DNA of 14,014 bases from Cellvibrionales bacterium UBA4495 (lineage in GTDB: Bacteria; Pseudomonadota; Gammaproteobacteria; Pseudomonadales; Porticoccaceae). The notes beneath the pieces are model-generated. The model saw nothing but the letters and a program-made list of their open reading frames with translations. It did not search any database and was not told the DNA's origin. The stretch covers positions 1 to 14,014 of the forward strand of contig DGNJ01000118.1 in the NCBI GenBank assembly GCA_002388905.1, written 5' to 3'. Shown here piece by piece: positions 12,948-14,014 of the stretch; position 1 is the stretch's first letter, and each line of letters opens with the position of its first letter. Position numbers and translations under genes: made by a program.

Positions 12948-14014
12948 CTAGCCGCTGAGAAAATCGCCGAATACGTTGAGGCGCTCGACACGATCGCTGA
13001 GGACCTTGACGATAACCAGAATCGGGACGGCAAGCAGCGCTCCGGGAATGCCCCACATCCACCCCCACATCAACACGGAAAGCACGATAATAACGGGATT
13101 GAGATTCATGCGCTTGCCGACGATAAGAGGAGTCAGCAAGTATCCTTCCATTGCATTCAGAAGAAAGTAAACGCCGGGCACCAGAGCCGCCCGCCACAGC
13201 TCGTCAAAGCTGAGCAACCCGACAATCGTCAGAATGGCGGTCGTGGCAATACCGCCGAGGTAGGGAATGAAGTTGAGGGCGCCGGCGATGACACCCCAAA
13301 GCATTGGATTTGGGACGCCCATAAAATACATTACCAGCGCAACAATACAGCCGAGAGCAATATTGATCATCGTCACCGTGAGCAGGTAGGTCGACACCTC
13401 GGTTTCAACGTGTTGCACGATATCCACCGCACGCTTTTTGTCGGAAAGCAGGGGTGTGGCGGCAATGGTTTTGCGCAGAAAAATATCCTCGGATGCCAAC
13501 AGGAAATAGAGCAGCACCAGAGTACTGAGCGTAATAAACGCGAATTCCCTGGCGTATTCGACCACCGTCGAGGCGAATGTCGGCGCCTTTACCACGACTT
13601 CCCGGCTCTCCTCCCCCTCGCTGCTCCCACCGGCCATCTGCTTGCTCATCGCTTCCACCTGCGCACTGGCCGAGGCCGCATCCTTGACCGCTCCGGAAAT
13701 GCTCAGGAGCTTTAACTCTATTTCACGCAGCCCCTGGGGCGCCTGACTGAGCCAGCTGTTCGCGGGTTCGGCCAGGCGATAGGTTCCGCCGAGAAAGGCC
13801 GTCATCAACCCCAGTACGACGATTCCGGCGCCGAGGGAGGAAGGAATGTATATCTTTTTCATGAGGCGCACGAGCGGCAGGAAAACAAGACTCAGAACGA
13901 CTGCCATCGCAACCGGGAGCACCAAGTCGCGTGCCAGGTACAGTATTGTCAGAATCATCAGTATCAACAGCCCGGTCACGGCAACAGCTCCGGGTCTTAC
14001 ATTCGTGATAGTCG
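12948..14014 (-). CDS. AI-2E (PerM) family transporter, N-terminus cut by window edge
   Basis: This is a polytopic inner-membrane protein of the AI-2E exporter/PerM family (at least 355 residues visible). Its opening helices read LYLARDLVLPVAMAVVLSLV, a typical family start. A periplasmic segment (with a GGSSEGEESREV stretch) follows, then the conserved GVPNPMLWGVIAGALNFIPY region, YLLTPLIVGKRMNLNPVI, and a final IPGALLAVPILVIVKV helix. Members include exporters of autoinducer-2 and, in others, Na+/H+ exchange proteins, so the substrate is open. A GTG at 13979 is in frame, but the frame stays open to 14014 with TITNVRPGAVAV running into the first helix. The true start probably lies beyond the window. 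It is convergent with the PLD-family gene. Confidence 0.9.
   Translation of the reverse strand, partial: TITNVRPGAVAVTGLLILMILTILYLARDLVLPVAMAVVLSLVFLPLVRLMKKIYIPSSLGAGIVVLGLMTAFLGGTYRLAEPANSWLSQAPQGLREIELKLLSISGAVKDAASASAQVEAMSKQMAGGSSEGEESREVVVKAPTFASTVVEYAREFAFITLSTLVLLYFLLASEDIFLRKTIAATPLLSDKKRAVDIVQHVETEVSTYLLTVTMINIALGCIVALVMYFMGVPNPMLWGVIAGALNFIPYLGGIATTAILTIVGLLSFDELWRAALVPGVYFLLNAMEGYLLTPLIVGKRMNLNPVIIVLSVLMWGWMWGIPGALLAVPILVIVKVLSDRVERLNVFGDFLSG

Noticed and set aside
12115..13197. Minus-strand open frame of 360 codons spanning the PLD gene and part of the transporter
   Set aside because: It lies antisense to two well-supported genes with intact motifs and has no recognisable domain; long shadows are common in GC-rich coding DNA.
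12879..13715. Plus-strand open frame of 278 codons opposite the AI-2E family gene
   Set aside because: Its translation is compositionally odd (His, Gln, Asn and Arg rich) and unlike any family, whereas the opposite strand matches the transporter throughout.
13979..13979. GTG at 13979 as the true start of the AI-2E family gene
   Set aside because: The frame stays open upstream to the window edge and continues into the first hydrophobic helix, so a start outside the window is more likely.
1..14014. CRISPR arrays, tRNA or rRNA genes, complete insertion sequences
   Set aside because: No regularly spaced repeats, cloverleaf-like segments, conserved rRNA stretches or transposase motifs were seen on either strand.

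Overview
The window looks like an accessory stretch of a gammaproteobacterial chromosome. The PA2779-type protein, the OmpA/DUF4398 lipoproteins, the small stress families (CsbD, DUF3309, BON) and a moderate GC of roughly 55% would suit a Marinobacter-like or related marine/subsurface lineage. The genus is a guess from family content, not something the sequence proves. No rRNA, tRNA, CRISPR array, intact transposase or phage gene was seen.

Layout. (1) 1-496 has no convincing gene, only a hairpin and short repeats. (2) 497-2048, minus strand: a three-gene cell-envelope operon of a small two-helix membrane protein, a DUF4398 lipoprotein and an OmpA/DUF4398 peptidoglycan-binding lipoprotein, the last two joined by an ATGA overlap. 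(3) 2084-2370, plus strand: a DUF3309 micro-membrane protein with a recognisable promoter. It converges on (4) 2463-3071, minus strand: a small stress operon encoding a 47-residue Gln/Lys-rich peptide, a diverged CsbD-like protein and a standard CsbD protein. A shared inverted repeat lies between (3) and (4). (5) 3390-5723, plus strand: a Crp/Fnr-type regulator, a CPA1 Na+(K+)/H+ antiporter and a 24-residue membrane peptide preceded by a striking ATCGAT array. (6) 5724-6521 is gene-poor. It holds a terminator, a decayed second copy of the crp/antiporter junction and short repeats. (7) 6522-7241, plus strand: a second Crp/Fnr-type regulator, tail to tail with (8) 7254-8451, minus strand: a triple-BON periplasmic protein preceded by a small disordered-looking protein, with inverted repeats between them. 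(9) 8541-8697: two hairpins sharing a 12-base repeat. (10) 8776-9485, plus strand: a PA2779-family protein, then its usual partner, a PA2778-type C39-like peptidase, broken here by several frameshifts and truncated. (11) 9673-11001: a zinc-ribbon/PAS/GGDEF diguanylate cyclase. (12) 11256-12912: two possible micro-ORFs coupled to a lipoprotein of the phospholipase D/cardiolipin synthase family, visibly GC-richer than its neighbours. (13) 12948-14014, minus strand: an AI-2E (PerM) family transporter cut by the window edge.

Taken together, most intact genes belong to families linked to envelope integrity, osmotic or ionic stress and membrane lipids. Two paralogous Crp/Fnr regulators and one c-di-GMP enzyme could provide control. 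This reads as a stress-tolerance island rather than one pathway, and the co-regulation is inference. The freshest material is the set of tiny genes (24, 47, about 56-64 and 81 residues), the operator-like ATCGAT array, and the molecular fossils: the crp/antiporter junction echo and the frameshifted PA2778 gene.
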